Shown one piece after another: positions 1-5,891 of a stretch of DNA of 5,891 nt (the first letter of the stretch is position 1; each line of letters opens with the position of its first letter). Under the pieces are notes generated by a model that was given only the letters and a program-made list of their open reading frames with translations, was not told where the DNA came from and made no database searches. The DNA comes from CAZJAT01 sp964544145 (GTDB lineage: Bacteria > Hydrothermota > 32-111). A program made the position numbers and the translations under genes. The stretch spans positions 1 to 5,891 of the forward strand of contig CAZJAT010000051.1 in NCBI GenBank assembly GCA_964544145.1, given 5' to 3'.

Positions 1-42
1 CTGGTGGCTTGTGGCTAGTAATAAATAAATAAATAATAAAAT
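1..42. repeat. Short heptamer tandem repeat followed by TAAA tetramer repeat
   Basis: On the plus strand, bases 1-21 read as three period-7 units: CTGGTGG, CTTGTGG and CTAGTAA, the last one decayed. The series is cut by the window edge, so its full length is unknown. It is followed by three TAAA units (22-33) and a decayed tail. This is intergenic simple-sequence DNA; TAA triplets fall in all three plus frames, so nothing codes through it in that direction. The heptamer call rests on few copies. Confidence 0.35.
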
Positions 43-51
43 CAAATGCAC

Positions 52-76
52 GGAGGGTCGCGTTGCTGAACCGCCC
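52..76 (-). terminator. Possible weak terminator hairpin after the amidohydrolase gene
   Basis: About 24 bases past the amidohydrolase stop, a GC-rich island forms an imperfect hairpin on the minus-strand transcript. Bases 76-68 (GGGCGGTTC) pair with 59-52 (GACCCTCC), with one G-U pair, one mismatch, a bulged C and an eight-base loop. A T-rich stretch (GTGCATTTGATTTTATTATTT, read from 51 down) follows after four mixed bases. The stem is imperfect and the U tract is not immediate, so intrinsic termination is only possible. The island also contrasts with the AT-rich surroundings and could be a repeat fragment. Confidence 0.3.
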
Positions 77-99
77 TAACTAAATAACATTAAAATAAT

Positions 100-1197
100 T
101 TAAACCAACCTGAAAAGCAGTTCCACTGCAGGTTCAATAATATTGTCATTGAAATCATATGTATTTGAATGCAGTGGTGATGAATGTCCATTCCCAATAC
201 CTATAAGCGCACCGCTGAATGCATTTATCAGATGTGAGATATCCTCTGACCATTTAAATGCTTCTGCTGCATGTTCTATATTCATATTAAGTCCCTCTGC
301 CGCACCTTTAACAATGTCAATAATATTGCTGTCATTGATGCATGCAGGAAATTCTTCTACATATTCAAATGAAATACACAGCTGCTCCATATTGGCAATA
401 TGTTTTGCATCATTAACAATCCTATCAGTCAATTCTGACAATATGTAATCTTCTTCAGCGCGCAATGTTAACATAATGCTGCCAATTGACGGTAATGTCC
501 CATATGCCTCTTCACCGGCATTTATATGAATAACAGTAGCAAATGCATGCTCTTTAAATAATGTATTATTTATATTATTGACCTTGTCAATTATTTTGGC
601 TAATGCATTCACCGGACTAATGCCCAGCTCAGGTGATGATGCATGTGATGATTTGCCTGTTAATTGGATACGCATCCCCTTTGAAGCATATGCAAACTCA
701 TGCTCTTTAAGTATGATTGTGCCTTCAATGAATCCGGGAAGATTATGCAAAGCTATGACAGAATCAGGTTTTATATCCATTCTCTGCATATCCTTCAAAA
801 CCTTTTCAGCTCCAAGTCCAGTTTCCTCAGCAGGTTGGAAGAGAATATATGCATATTTTTCATGTTTGCATTCCATTAATCTACGGGCAAGTCCCACCAT
901 TATTGCCATATGACCATCATGTCCGCATGTATGTGAGATTCCATTATTTTTAGAAATATAATTATAATTATTCAATTCCTGAATGGGAACTGCATCCATA
1001 TCACATCTGAATAATATGCTTTTATCTCCACTGCCCTTAAATCCCGCAATAACACCATATCCGCCTACTTTCTCAAGCAGTACATCAGGATTCAATGCTT
1101 TTAATATACCAGTAATATACTCTGATGTATTCCTTTCATTACCGGATAATTCAGGATATTGATGCAAATGTTTTCTGATATCTATAAGATTACTCAA
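100..1197 (-). CDS. M20 family (M20D-like) metal-dependent amidohydrolase
   Basis: A cytosolic zinc-type amidohydrolase of the M20D group (relatives of hippurate, N-acyl-amino-acid and IAA-amino-acid hydrolases) that hydrolyses an N-acyl or amide bond; the substrate cannot be read from sequence. From the chosen start the protein is 365 residues, normal for the family. Near the N-terminus is the typical IRKHLHQYPELSG segment. Expected ligands are all present: RCDMDAVP (64-71), HTCGHDGH (89-96, Cys91 and His93), QPAEE (121-125, Glu124 as likely base and Glu125 as ligand), His151 in ALHNLPG, and His343 in PLHSNTYDFND. The lid/dimerisation domain contains GKSSHASSPELGISPVNA (181-198). There is no signal peptide. 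I chose the TTG at 1197-1195 rather than the TTG at 1230: it has GGAG five bases upstream, overlaps the rimO stop, and begins the protein just before the conserved segment. The longer form adds 11 non-conserved residues. Family assignment is firm; substrate and exact start are inference. Confidence 0.93.
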   Translation of the reverse strand: MSNLIDIRKHLHQYPELSGNERNTSEYITGILKALNPDVLLEKVGGYGVIAGFKGSGDKSILFRCDMDAVPIQELNNYNYISKNNGISHTCGHDGHMAIMVGLARRLMECKHEKYAYILFQPAEETGLGAEKVLKDMQRMDIKPDSVIALHNLPGFIEGTIILKEHEFAYASKGMRIQLTGKSSHASSPELGISPVNALAKIIDKVNNINNTLFKEHAFATVIHINAGEEAYGTLPSIGSIMLTLRAEEDYILSELTDRIVNDAKHIANMEQLCISFEYVEEFPACINDSNIIDIVKGAAEGLNMNIEHAAEAFKWSEDISHLINAFSGALIGIGNGHSSPLHSNTYDFNDNIIEPAVELLFRLV

Positions 1198-2489
1198 ATA
1201 CGCTCCACTGTGTAAATATAATCCATGCAACCTATTATCTTTACATTAACACATTCATATAAAGGCATAATATTGTCACTTACACATTCAAAATCAATAT
1301 CAGGCATGTCCTCTGTTAATCGGCCTACATATAACCCTTTATCCTGATAATAGAAAACAGCTGTTTTCACGGCATTTAGATTTAATTGCATCTTTCTCTG
1401 CATGCTCAAATCAACGGTTTTCTGCAATTCCCTCAATCTTGCTGATTTTGAATTATTGCTTATCTGTTCCTTCATTTGTGATGAATGCGCACCATCCTCG
1501 CCCGAATAAGCAAATAATCCCAATCTATCTGCATAATCATTTTCAATATAATTCTTCATGTCCAGATAATCATTCTTTGTTTCACCGGGGAAACCGCACA
1601 TCAATGATGTACGTAATATGATACCCCTTTCTCTTATATAGGCTGATATCTCCCTTACATTTATATTCACCCTCTGCATGTTCTTCAGAACCGTACTGCT
1701 TGTATGTTGAAAAGGCACATCCAAATATCTGATAAAATGCTTTGAATCGGCAATAAAGTCTGCTATACCTCTTATATGTTCATCAGGATACAGATATAAT
1801 AATCTGAAATTTATATTATTCAAATTTAAATTATCCAGACTTGATAATAATGATTGTAGATTCCTGCCTCCCATATCCACACCATATAGAGACGTGTCTT
1901 CTGAGACAATTTCAAATTCCCTTATACCCATTTTATACAATTCTTCAATCTCCCGGATAATATCCTCTTCATTTCTGGACCTGAATTGCCCCCTTATATC
2001 GGGTATAATACAGTATGAACATTGTCTGTCGCATCCTTCTGATATCTTGATATATGCATGATACCTGTTGTAAGGAGTTCTACATTTGAATTCCCTGTAT
2101 ATATGATGATTGGGATTTATCATTACAATTCGTTTATTAGCCCTGAATGCATCATTAATTTCTTCTGCAAATATTGCAGATTCTGTTCCTGCAAATATAT
2201 TTACTTCAGGTATTAATGTCTTCAATTTATCCTTGAATAATTGACTGAGACATCCCGTGACTATGACAGGTCTATGAGGAATCATTTCAAAAATCATATT
2301 AATGGATTCTTCTTTTGCATCATTGATAAATGCACATGTATTGATAATAATGACATCACAATCTTCGGGATCATGTACAGGAATCCAATTAAATGAATAG
2401 AGTTCATGTGTCAGGTATTCCAAATCCACCTGATTCTTTACGCATCCCAGTGATATGGGGAAAAAATATATATTATTTGATTTTGTCAT
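1194..2489 (-). CDS. rimO: Ribosomal protein S12 methylthiotransferase RimO (radical SAM)
   Basis: RimO attaches a methylthio group to the beta-carbon of a conserved aspartate of ribosomal protein S12, using two [4Fe-4S] clusters and S-adenosylmethionine in the cytosol. The 431-residue protein has the full family layout. The N-terminal UPF0004 domain has its three cluster cysteines: Cys16 in SLGCVKNQVD, Cys52 in NTCAFINDAKEES and Cys80 in VTGCLSQ. The radical SAM core has Cys153, Cys157 and Cys160 in EGCDRQCSYC, followed by IPDIRGQFRSR, then YLDVPFQH (255-262) and CGFPGET (298-304). A C-terminal TRAM-like segment (about 370-431) has the VGRLTEDMPDID pattern. RimO is favoured over the tRNA enzymes MiaB and MtaB by GCxKNxVD, NTCxFIxxAKEES and SEDTSLYG (196-203), which matches the RimO QDTxxYG signature with Glu for Gln. 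The ATG at 2489 has AAGG six bases upstream and overlaps the TPR gene by 17 bases, so the two are almost certainly co-transcribed. Confidence 0.95.
   Translation of the reverse strand: MTKSNNIYFFPISLGCVKNQVDLEYLTHELYSFNWIPVHDPEDCDVIIINTCAFINDAKEESINMIFEMIPHRPVIVTGCLSQLFKDKLKTLIPEVNIFAGTESAIFAEEINDAFRANKRIVMINPNHHIYREFKCRTPYNRYHAYIKISEGCDRQCSYCIIPDIRGQFRSRNEEDIIREIEELYKMGIREFEIVSEDTSLYGVDMGGRNLQSLLSSLDNLNLNNINFRLLYLYPDEHIRGIADFIADSKHFIRYLDVPFQHTSSTVLKNMQRVNINVREISAYIRERGIILRTSLMCGFPGETKNDYLDMKNYIENDYADRLGLFAYSGEDGAHSSQMKEQISNNSKSARLRELQKTVDLSMQRKMQLNLNAVKTAVFYYQDKGLYVGRLTEDMPDIDFECVSDNIMPLYECVNVKIIGCMDYIYTVERI
1203..1206 (-). promoter_or_regulatory. Shine-Dalgarno site deciding the TTG start of the amidohydrolase
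   Basis: On the minus strand GGAG lies five bases before the TTG at 1197-1195, inside the last codons of rimO. The TTG shares two bases with the rimO stop TGA (1196-1194), an arrangement typical of translational coupling. The alternative upstream TTG at 1230 has no comparable purine-rich site at a suitable distance. Confidence 0.6.
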
Positions 2490-4464
2490 CCATTACCTTT
2501 ATCTTATTTACAATCTCAGTATCTGTTGCCAAGACAGAAGCACGCTGCAGCAAGATTGAGCAATATTCAATATCCTTATGTTCAAGAGCTGATTCAGCCG
2601 CCATTATAAGAGATAATGCGGCTTCATTCCTGTTTTCTCCGAATAATTCCGCTGATTGCAGGAACTCATTCACTGCTCTCTCAAAATCCCTGTTATAATG
2701 ATAAATCTCACCCCTGTTTCTCAATAGATACGGATAAACACCATTCTCCGGGCTTAATTCAGACAATATTTCATCCAACTTAACTAATTCATGATTCTGT
2801 GTAAATATTATTCCCAACTGAATAATGGATGAATCAGCATATATACTTTCTGATTCTGTGATATGAGTAAACAGCAATTCAGCTTCATCATAGTTCCTGT
2901 CTTTCATCAGAATATTTGCAACACAATAAACCATATCCTTGTTTTCAATTATATACTGTTCAGCAAAACGCGAATAAAACTCAATGATTTTTGAATCCAT
3001 TTCCAATTCTTCCATCTTCATAATTATCGCTGTGAAGATACCATCCCGTCCAGGGTTCTGATTTGAACTTAGCTGTTCAGCAAACCAGTATATATCCTCC
3101 ATTCGCTCATAGAAAACGAGATAATCAATCACAGGTTTGAAATATAATGAGAACTCTTCATTATCCGGGAATTCAATTAAATATTCCTTTAAATATCTTA
3201 ATTCTGTTTCGTGAATATCTGTGTGAGTAATAATATATTCATATACATCCTTTCTCATTGGATTATACTGCTCATTGTCCAGAAATGACGAATATGCAGA
3301 TATACTGTCAGCATATATGCCATTCCTGTAATCAATAAAATACCTCATCATGACAAGCTTATCTACCACGAAACCAGGGTTGTCTATAGATTCAATATAA
3401 TTCAATGATTTATTGTAATCCTCAAGATAAAAATAGGATTGAGCTAATATCTGATAGGCATATGGGGTCAAGAAATCATCCGGGTATAATTCATTGAATT
3501 CTTCTAATTTTTCTACAGCTTTCTTATATTCATGATTAAAAAACATGCCCTTTCCGTCAAGGAATAATGCATTCTTCTTAAAATCAGATTGTATAAAATC
3601 ATTCTTTACATATTGCAGATATTTCTCCATATTACTGTAATCCCCGAGCATAAAGTAATTTTTCCCTATCAGATAAAGAGCATTGCCCATGAGTGTACTG
3701 TTCTTTGCAATATTTATCATTTCATGCAATACATCTATTGAGCGCTGGAAATAACCCCTCTGATAGTATATATATCCCTTTGCATAGAGCATATAGGGCA
3801 TTTTACCGGATTGTTTGAATTCCTCTTCAAAATTCTCAATATAATTCAGGGCTTCATTGTAATTTTCCATATTTATGAATATATCTGTTATCAATACAAA
3901 TGATGAATGATTAATCTTGTGATTATTTATTCCTTTGAGAATGCTTAAAGCTGAATCAGGTTTATCCAATTCAAGGAAATAAAGAGCTTTAATATAATTG
4001 CTGTAATAATCATTATAATCCATAATCTTTATATATGCGCTGTCTTTTCTGCTGTTTTTAACATCAATAGCCGCATCAACTATATTGAGTATTGAATCAA
4101 GAGACATATTCCCGTATTTCTTCATTTTCTCTGATATCTCAGATGCGTTCTCTAAATCACCTTTTCTGAAATATGCAATGAGCTGTATATATTCTTCAAG
4201 AAAATTTGCAGGATTATGAGCAAGAACACGATTATACAGACCTCTGCTGAGATAGGTATTGAGAGAGTCCAATACAGTTCTGTCAGACGGCTTGTGATTG
4301 TATAAATTGATATATGATATCAAATAATCCTTAACAGCATCATCCGACAAACTGTTTTCAATACTATGCTGATTATTATAGGTGAATGATTCAATATTAT
4401 CAGCATTGGATAATATACCCTCAGTAAATGCAAGAATAATGGATAGTAAGACAGCTGATATCAT
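2473..4464 (-). CDS. Probable exported tetratricopeptide-repeat protein
   Basis: A 663-residue protein of unknown specific function made almost wholly of helical TPR-type repeats. These repeats usually act as protein-protein scaffolds; in exported proteins they often serve envelope assembly or polysaccharide export. The clearest repeats are at about 223-256, 258-291, 294-328, 331-363, 508-541, 577-608 and 612-643, with the usual alternation such as ALYLIGKNYFMLGDYSNMEK. Weaker repeats fill most of the rest. The N-terminus has a hydrophobic run (residues 2-13, ISAVLLSIILAF) and a plausible signal peptidase I site after SNA (19-21). There is no lipobox cysteine and no later membrane span. The signal is atypical because no Lys or Arg precedes the hydrophobic core. 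The ATG at 4464 is supported by AGGA seven bases upstream. The gene sits 29 bases after the glycosyltransferase and overlaps rimO. The repeat fold is certain by eye; export is likely; the partner is unknown. Confidence 0.85.
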   Translation of the reverse strand: MISAVLLSIILAFTEGILSNADNIESFTYNNQHSIENSLSDDAVKDYLISYINLYNHKPSDRTVLDSLNTYLSRGLYNRVLAHNPANFLEEYIQLIAYFRKGDLENASEISEKMKKYGNMSLDSILNIVDAAIDVKNSRKDSAYIKIMDYNDYYSNYIKALYFLELDKPDSALSILKGINNHKINHSSFVLITDIFINMENYNEALNYIENFEEEFKQSGKMPYMLYAKGYIYYQRGYFQRSIDVLHEMINIAKNSTLMGNALYLIGKNYFMLGDYSNMEKYLQYVKNDFIQSDFKKNALFLDGKGMFFNHEYKKAVEKLEEFNELYPDDFLTPYAYQILAQSYFYLEDYNKSLNYIESIDNPGFVVDKLVMMRYFIDYRNGIYADSISAYSSFLDNEQYNPMRKDVYEYIITHTDIHETELRYLKEYLIEFPDNEEFSLYFKPVIDYLVFYERMEDIYWFAEQLSSNQNPGRDGIFTAIIMKMEELEMDSKIIEFYSRFAEQYIIENKDMVYCVANILMKDRNYDEAELLFTHITESESIYADSSIIQLGIIFTQNHELVKLDEILSELSPENGVYPYLLRNRGEIYHYNRDFERAVNEFLQSAELFGENRNEAALSLIMAAESALEHKDIEYCSILLQRASVLATDTEIVNKIKVMDDKIK

Positions 4465-4471
4465 ATTATTA

Positions 4472-4475
4472 TCCT
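4472..4475 (-). promoter_or_regulatory. Shine-Dalgarno site of the TPR-protein gene
   Basis: AGGA on the minus strand, seven bases before the ATG at 4464-4462. It supports that start over the ATG at 4490, which has no purine-rich site before it and opens only a nine-codon frame. Confidence 0.55.
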
Positions 4476-4493
4476 ATCAAAATATTTCATTGT

Positions 4494-5606
4494 TCAGTCA
4501 ATTTTATTTAGAATAAAATTCAATGCTTCAGCAACTGATTTAATTGAGTTTTCTGAATCAAAGTTTTTCCTGTATATTCTTACAGACTCTTCTTTAGCAT
4601 GGATTACCTTTTCTTTATCCCATCTCATTATCTTCAATAACTTTTCTTCTAAATCCTTCTCTGAATATGGGTCAATTGTGTATCCATTCATTCCCTCATT
4701 AACAACCTCAACAGCATTTCCTGCAATATTCGTTACAAGCATTACATTGCCTGTCCTGATACCTTCAATAATGGAAAGGGGGGATGGGTCATAATTGGAA
4801 TTCAGAATAAATAAATCACTATCATCATAGTATTTATACATTTCTTCATAATTTACTTTTCTTATATATGATATATACTTTTTCTCCTTAACAATTTCCC
4901 GTAAATCATTTTCCTCAGTACCTTCCCCGATGATAGTAATCTCAACATTCAGTTGATGCTTATCAATTATGTCAATTAGATATGAAATAGTTTTAAGAAC
5001 CTGCTTAATCGGAATTATTCTGGATACAATGAGGATCTTTTTTAAATCTCCATTAATTGATTCCGGGTATTTAAAATAATTCTCATTTATCAGATTGGGC
5101 ATACGTATAAATTTGCCATTAATCCTATGCTCTTTTAAATAGTTTATTGAGGATATACCGGGTACAATATAGGCATTAAATCTATCATATACAAAATTTC
5201 TGAGTTTCTTAATGAATAATGGGTCACTGCGTTTAAACTCATTTATCTCTGTCCACATTATTAATTTTTTTCTTAGATTCTTATTCATATAATATCTTAT
5301 ATAATCCGGATAATTCCATGTAGCACTAAGGATTATCATATGCGGTTTTCTTCTCATTACATAATTATATATAGCCGGATTAAAATACCATACGCGGAAC
5401 TTATACACAATGCCCTTAGATTTAAAGAATGTAAATTTAAATTTCATTGAATCTGTATCTACTTCCCATGACCTTATTTTATTCATATGCTCATAGAATA
5501 CAACATGCATATTATATCCATACCTGTTCAATTCTCTGTTTAATTCATTGAATAGATAAATCCTGTAGGGTGATGCAATATTTGTGACAAGAATAATTTC
5601 ATTCAT
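4494..5606 (-). CDS. GT-B glycosyltransferase, family 4-like
   Basis: A retaining-type glycosyltransferase that probably moves a sugar from a nucleotide-sugar donor to a growing surface polysaccharide or lipid-linked glycan at the cytoplasmic membrane face; donor and acceptor are unknown. The 370-residue length suits a single GT-B enzyme. The N-terminal half opens with EIILVTNIASPYRIYLFNEL (3-22), the acceptor-domain start seen in many polysaccharide-cluster GT4 enzymes. The C-terminal donor domain has ILIVSRIIPIK (191-201; Arg196 and Lys201 fit the phosphate-binding pair), IIGEG (225-229), DDSDLFILNS (261-270) and DPSPLSIIEGIRTGN (273-287). This last motif corresponds to E-x7-E with Asp273 in place of the first Glu and Glu281 as the second; Asp here is common in the DPSP variant. 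No membrane segment is seen. It is preceded by a HAD hydrolase end and its own apparent promoter. The ATG at 5606 is the only reasonable start, as no in-frame ATG, GTG or TTG lies between it and the previous gene. Confidence 0.92.
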   Translation of the reverse strand: MNEIILVTNIASPYRIYLFNELNRELNRYGYNMHVVFYEHMNKIRSWEVDTDSMKFKFTFFKSKGIVYKFRVWYFNPAIYNYVMRRKPHMIILSATWNYPDYIRYYMNKNLRKKLIMWTEINEFKRSDPLFIKKLRNFVYDRFNAYIVPGISSINYLKEHRINGKFIRMPNLINENYFKYPESINGDLKKILIVSRIIPIKQVLKTISYLIDIIDKHQLNVEITIIGEGTEENDLREIVKEKKYISYIRKVNYEEMYKYYDDSDLFILNSNYDPSPLSIIEGIRTGNVMLVTNIAGNAVEVVNEGMNGYTIDPYSEKDLEEKLLKIMRWDKEKVIHAKEESVRIYRKNFDSENSIKSVAEALNFILNKID

Positions 5607-5640
5607 AAATAGATTATAATAGCCACTCCTTACATGTCAA
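5607..5640 (-). promoter_or_regulatory. Consensus sigma-70-type promoter in front of the glycosyltransferase
   Basis: Reading the minus strand, a perfect -35 TTGACA (5640-5635) is followed after 16 bases by a perfect -10 TATAAT (5618-5613). The -35 contains the stop codon of the upstream HAD gene. Only six bases separate the -10 from the glycosyltransferase ATG at 5606, so transcription from the usual distance would begin at or next to the A of the ATG and give a leaderless mRNA. It would drive the glycosyltransferase, TPR, rimO and amidohydrolase genes. Both hexamers are seen directly; activity is inferred. Confidence 0.65.
5626..5631 (-). promoter_or_regulatory. Shine-Dalgarno-like AAGGAG, too far from the glycosyltransferase start
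   Basis: AAGGAG lies between the -35 and -10 hexamers, 19 bases before the ATG at 5606, well beyond the normal 5-9 base spacing. It would be present only on read-through mRNA from the HAD gene, not on a transcript made from the promoter it sits within. It may be a weak site, or chance. Confidence 0.3.
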
Positions 5641-5891
5641 GATTTGAATGTGTTAATGATATTTTCAATGTTATTATATTCAGATATTTCAATGATATGA
5701 GGATGCCCATGCGGTATTATTTTATTAACAAACCTATTTGTCTTTACGCAATTCATTCCTGCACTCAATGGATAATAGAAATCTTTATTAGGATTATCCC
5801 CTATGCACAATATCTCATTACTGCTTAATGAATACTCTTTAATTATTAGCTCATAGCCCCATTTGTCCGGTTTAAAATGTTCAGGCTCAGC
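5637..5891 (-). CDS. HAD-superfamily hydrolase, C-terminal part (5' end outside window)
   Basis: An open frame enters from the right edge and gives 84 residues before a TGA at 5639-5637. It carries the two C-terminal HAD signatures: motif III as FKPDKWGYELI (visible residues 6-16, Lys7 the conserved lysine) and motif IV as CIGDNPNKDF (29-38, with acidic pair Asp32 and Asp37), then PLSAGMNCVKTNR. Motifs I and II and the cap lie outside the window. HAD enzymes of this kind are usually Mg-dependent phosphatases acting through an aspartyl-phosphate. GDNPxKDF followed by P-x3-GM resembles HAD proteins encoded in polysaccharide gene clusters, which fits the adjacent glycosyltransferase, but the substrate cannot be told. 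The gap to the glycosyltransferase is 30 bases. Family assignment is confident from the two motifs and their spacing. Confidence 0.85.
   Translation of the reverse strand, partial: AEPEHFKPDKWGYELIIKEYSLSSNEILCIGDNPNKDFYYPLSAGMNCVKTNRFVNKIIPHGHPHIIEISEYNNIENIINTFKS

Noticed and set aside
1..18. Possible 3' end of a plus-strand gene (frame 1 ends with TAG, followed by TAA TAA)
   Set aside because: Only five codons are visible, stops occur soon in every frame, and period-7 repetition explains the bases equally well.
143..913. Two plus-strand open frames of 101 and 111 codons inside the amidohydrolase gene
   Set aside because: They are antisense to a gene with complete family motifs, and their translations show low-complexity Ser/Ile/Leu content without recognisable domains.
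1439..1621. Plus-strand open frame of 60 codons within rimO
   Set aside because: It lies opposite the conserved radical SAM region, and no family pattern is seen in its product.
1194..2489. MiaB or MtaB (tRNA methylthiotransferase) as the identity of the radical SAM gene
   Set aside because: The GCxKNxVD, NTCxFIxxAKEES and DTSLYG signatures match RimO; the tRNA enzymes have different residues at these places.
2393..2698. Plus-strand open frame of 101 codons across the TPR-rimO junction
   Set aside because: It is antisense to two well-supported genes and spans their overlap; no domain is recognisable.
4465..4493. Terminator or separate promoter between the glycosyltransferase and TPR genes
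   Set aside because: The 29-base gap has no inverted repeat with a T tract, and no paired -35 and -10 hexamers; it fits an ordinary intra-operon gap.
5603..5626. Tiny GTG-started frame (GTG to TGA, eight codons) before the glycosyltransferase, ending in an ATGA overlap
   Set aside because: Its GTG begins at the last base of the AAGGAG site with no spacing, so it could not be started from it; the bases are better explained as the promoter spacer and -10.
5634..5828. Plus-strand open frame of 64 codons at the right edge
   Set aside because: The opposite strand holds an uninterrupted HAD C-terminus with motifs III and IV, which explains this DNA better.

Overview
The window is an AT-rich bacterial segment (roughly two thirds A+T by eye). 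All five genes are on the minus strand, so they are read from the right edge to the left. Codon use and K/I/N/Y-rich proteins are similar throughout, with no insertion sequence, phage gene, CRISPR array, tRNA or rRNA visible. A protein with a probable export signal and many TPRs, a GT-B glycosyltransferase and a HAD phosphatase suggest a free-living or commensal bacterium that builds surface polysaccharide. RimO, AT-richness and Shine-Dalgarno-like sites do not fix the phylum; an uncultured AT-rich Gram-negative-type lineage is possible but unproven.

Layout in transcription order: the 3' end of a HAD-superfamily hydrolase (5637-5891, 5' end outside the window); a 30-base gap carrying a consensus sigma-70-type promoter; a family-4-like glycosyltransferase (4494-5606); a 29-base gap; a large TPR protein with a hydrophobic N-terminus (2473-4464); rimO, the ribosomal protein S12 methylthiotransferase, overlapping the TPR gene by 17 bases (1194-2489); and an M20D-type metallo-amidohydrolase that probably starts at a TTG overlapping the rimO stop (100-1197). 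The last 99 bases hold no gene, but contain a GC-rich imperfect hairpin and two short simple repeats.

The tight spacing and overlaps indicate one operon, at least from the glycosyltransferase down to the amidohydrolase. The products do not form a single pathway. HAD plus glycosyltransferase looks like the end of a surface-glycan cluster, the TPR protein is probably an envelope scaffold, and RimO and the amidohydrolase are housekeeping or catabolic functions. I found no clearly new biological system. The most notable signal is the promoter before the glycosyltransferase: both hexamers are perfect, the -35 overlaps the previous gene's stop codon, and the -10 lies 6 bases before the ATG, which predicts a leaderless mRNA.
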